DNA of 64,000 nucleotides from the NCBI GenBank assembly GCA_050084515.1, contig CM114273.1, forward strand, positions 37,882,001 through 37,946,000, read 5' to 3'. Source of the DNA: Blasia pusilla (Eukaryota; Marchantiophyta; Marchantiopsida; Blasiales). Position numbers and translations under genes: made by a program. This document shows positions 62,421 through 64,000 of the stretch, in pieces; the first letter of the stretch is position 1; each line of letters starts with the position of its first letter. The notes beneath the pieces were generated by a model, which was given only the letters and a program-made list of their open reading frames with translations, made no database searches and had not been told where the DNA came from.

Positions 62421-62883
62421 TATTCTTGCGAAGAGGAAGAAATCTCTTCCCCCAAAAATAGCCCTCCAAACAGAAACATGCATGCGCATGTTAATGTGTG
62501 ACTCTTGACTCTATCAACAAGTCAACTCATCAAAAATAGAAAAAGAGGAGACTTTTAAAAAACATTGGTCCCAATCCAATGGAACGTTTTCCAACCTTAT
62601 CCAACAACTCAGTACAAAGTCACGCCCAAAAAATTCGTAAATTCTCTATGTTGTCGACATAGTAAAACTCTACTTGTCGGCTAACTAAGATGTGACACCT
62701 ATCGTGTGCTTACACATTGCTGATCACATCTACATAACACACAACACCAATCTTCCCAACATACGGGTATTATTGATCGTGTATAAATTTCCTTCGACAA
62801 CATAAAAGATTATAGGTCCCTGGCATGTCGCCCATCAATCCCCTCTTATGGGTCTATCCCAATCCCACCTATCTATAGTTAGT

Positions 62884-62933
62884 GTCGTGCGCATACATAT
62901 CGCTACACAACATACATCGCTGTCACCGAACAC
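62884..62933 (+). repeat. 50-bp direct repeat, copy 1
   Basis: Begins TCGTGCGCATACATATCGCT and matches 63951-64000 with three differences in 50 bases; the spacing is 1067 bp. Related weaker copies begin near 62030 and 62701 (TCGTGTGCTTACACATTGCT). Confidence 0.8.
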
Positions 62934-63469
62934 ACACACAAAGACGCACGATCTCATGCTAACTCATGGCATCCAAACAAAGAGACAAGAAATACCAAAA
63001 TATCTCCAATAAAATAAGATCCAATCTCTCTCACAGCACTATAGTTCTCACATGTGTGCACTCTCATATGTCTCTCTCAATGTCAAACCAAACCCACTCT
63101 CCTAATGAGAGGCTTGGGTTACACTCACAAGGCAAGGGACCATAGCTCCGCCGCCTCGTGCCAAGAGGTTCAACAAAGAGTAGAGTAGAGTAGAGTAGAT
63201 TTTTAGTCCACGGGAAGCTGATCTAGCTTATGGGACCCGTTCCACATATGTGAAATTGACATCGCATTTGACGGGCATCTTCACATCTAGATTTGGGGTT
63301 CTCACTAAGGAGATTTGGTTTTTTTTTTTGGTTTCTCTTTTATTTTTCTTTGTGAAGGCCTGGAATTTTATCCAGATTTTTAACCTGGGAGCATAGTCAA
63401 GGCACACCACACACATGAAAGGCACACAAGGCGTTCTCTCTCTCGAATATGCACCATCCATGCCCTAGA
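62934..63469. other. Repeat-rich intergenic DNA, no gene seen
   Basis: Low-complexity patches (an AGAGT pentamer repeat at 63178-63200, a T-run at about 63320) and short ORFs only. It may be the interior of whatever element the 50-bp direct repeats bound. Confidence 0.4.
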
Positions 63470-63605
63470 TAGGGGACGCCACTGCCCTTTGCTTGAGACT
63501 TCCCCCCACTGTCCAAGGGGAGAGTTGAACCCAAGACCTCTTCAAGAGGACCTTATGTTTGTTTAGCTAACCTCTTGGTCATCTACTGCTCGATGACCAA
63601 GAGAG
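63470..63605 (-). mobile_element. SINE-like tRNA-derived element
   Basis: On the minus strand a pol III box-A-like GACCAAGAGGTTAGC (63580-63566) is followed after about 39 nt by a box-B-like GGTTCAACTCT (63531-63521). Spacing and order are those of a tRNA-derived SINE head. The flanking tRNA stems are not convincing, so it is not a functional tRNA gene. Confidence 0.4.
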
Positions 63606-63950
63606 AATGAGCTTTCAAGCTCTGTCCTTGAGGTATACCCCTCCGCTCTCCCAAGCTCTCTCCATGGTAACCTATGCTCCCAAGTCACCTCCTTGACTCT
63701 TGACGTGATGTAGCAGGTCAAGGGCCACTTACCAGAAATAGAAAGTTGATCATATTCTCAAAATGGCACTTACCTAAAATAGTAAGCTCCTCAATATGGC
63801 TCCAAATGAGCCGAAACGAAGGGGAAACCTGCTCTCTCAAGTTTCCCGGGGCCTCAATAGGTCATCCTTAACCTCTTGAGTCTGTCCTCCACTACTCTCA
63901 AAGGCGCTCTACTAGATCTCACTGATCTATCCTAAAAGACGTGACAGTTG

Positions 63951-64000
63951 TCGTGCGCATACACATCGCTACACAACATACACCGTTGTCACCGAACACA
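63951..64000 (+). repeat. 50-bp direct repeat, copy 2, cut by the window edge
   Basis: Matches 62884-62933 with three differences and runs into the right edge, so the repeat may be longer. The two copies could be LTR ends of a short element or units of a longer tandem repeat. Confidence 0.8.

Overview
This is nuclear DNA of a land plant. Two conserved plant genes are split by many GT-AG introns, introns and spacers are full of retroelements, and one domain (DUF2428) is eukaryote-specific. A speA-type arginine decarboxylase cut into nine exons, the NXPE-like esterase and the LINE families suggest a bryophyte, lycophyte or fern rather than a flowering plant, but I cannot name the species. All calls come from reading the sequence by eye and from family knowledge; no search was run.

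Layout. Positions 1-2.7 kb hold a degenerate LTR-like repeat. At 2.8-23.0 kb (+) lies a 20-coding-exon VAC14 homolog (PI(3,5)P2 scaffold). Its intron 15 has grown to 10.5 kb by insertion of an old Ty1/copia element (two LTRs, PBS, near-perfect target duplication), which itself took in two antisense non-LTR retrotransposons (LINEs). One LINE is nearly intact and has a 13-bp target duplication. A convergent gene at 33.0-25.7 kb (-) encodes biosynthetic arginine decarboxylase in nine exons; one intron has an apparent GC donor. The region 33.3-39.5 kb is AT-rich, with decayed repeats and an unrecognised coding relic. At 41.26-39.6 kb (-) is a THADA/DUF2428 pseudogene in one unbroken frame cut only by stop codons. 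At 41.8-44.6 kb (+) is a broken BED-finger-like orphan gene behind a CT microsatellite.

At 46.0-48.0 kb is a GC-rich island with competing ORFs and a perfect 50-bp hairpin. At 52.1-50.4 kb (-) is an intronless type II membrane protein of the NXPE/PC-esterase type. From 53.5 kb to the end there are no convincing cellular genes: LINE 3' ends, a foldback element, Helitron-like termini, microsatellites, a SINE-like tRNA-derived element and a direct repeat reaching the right edge.

The three intact genes are ordinary unlinked eukaryotic genes (endomembrane lipid signalling, polyamine synthesis, probable Golgi glycan modification). I see no operon-like or cluster logic. The most unusual material is the orphan BED-like locus, the stop-only THADA pseudogene, the GC-AG intron candidate, the nested intronic retroelements and several perfect hairpins.
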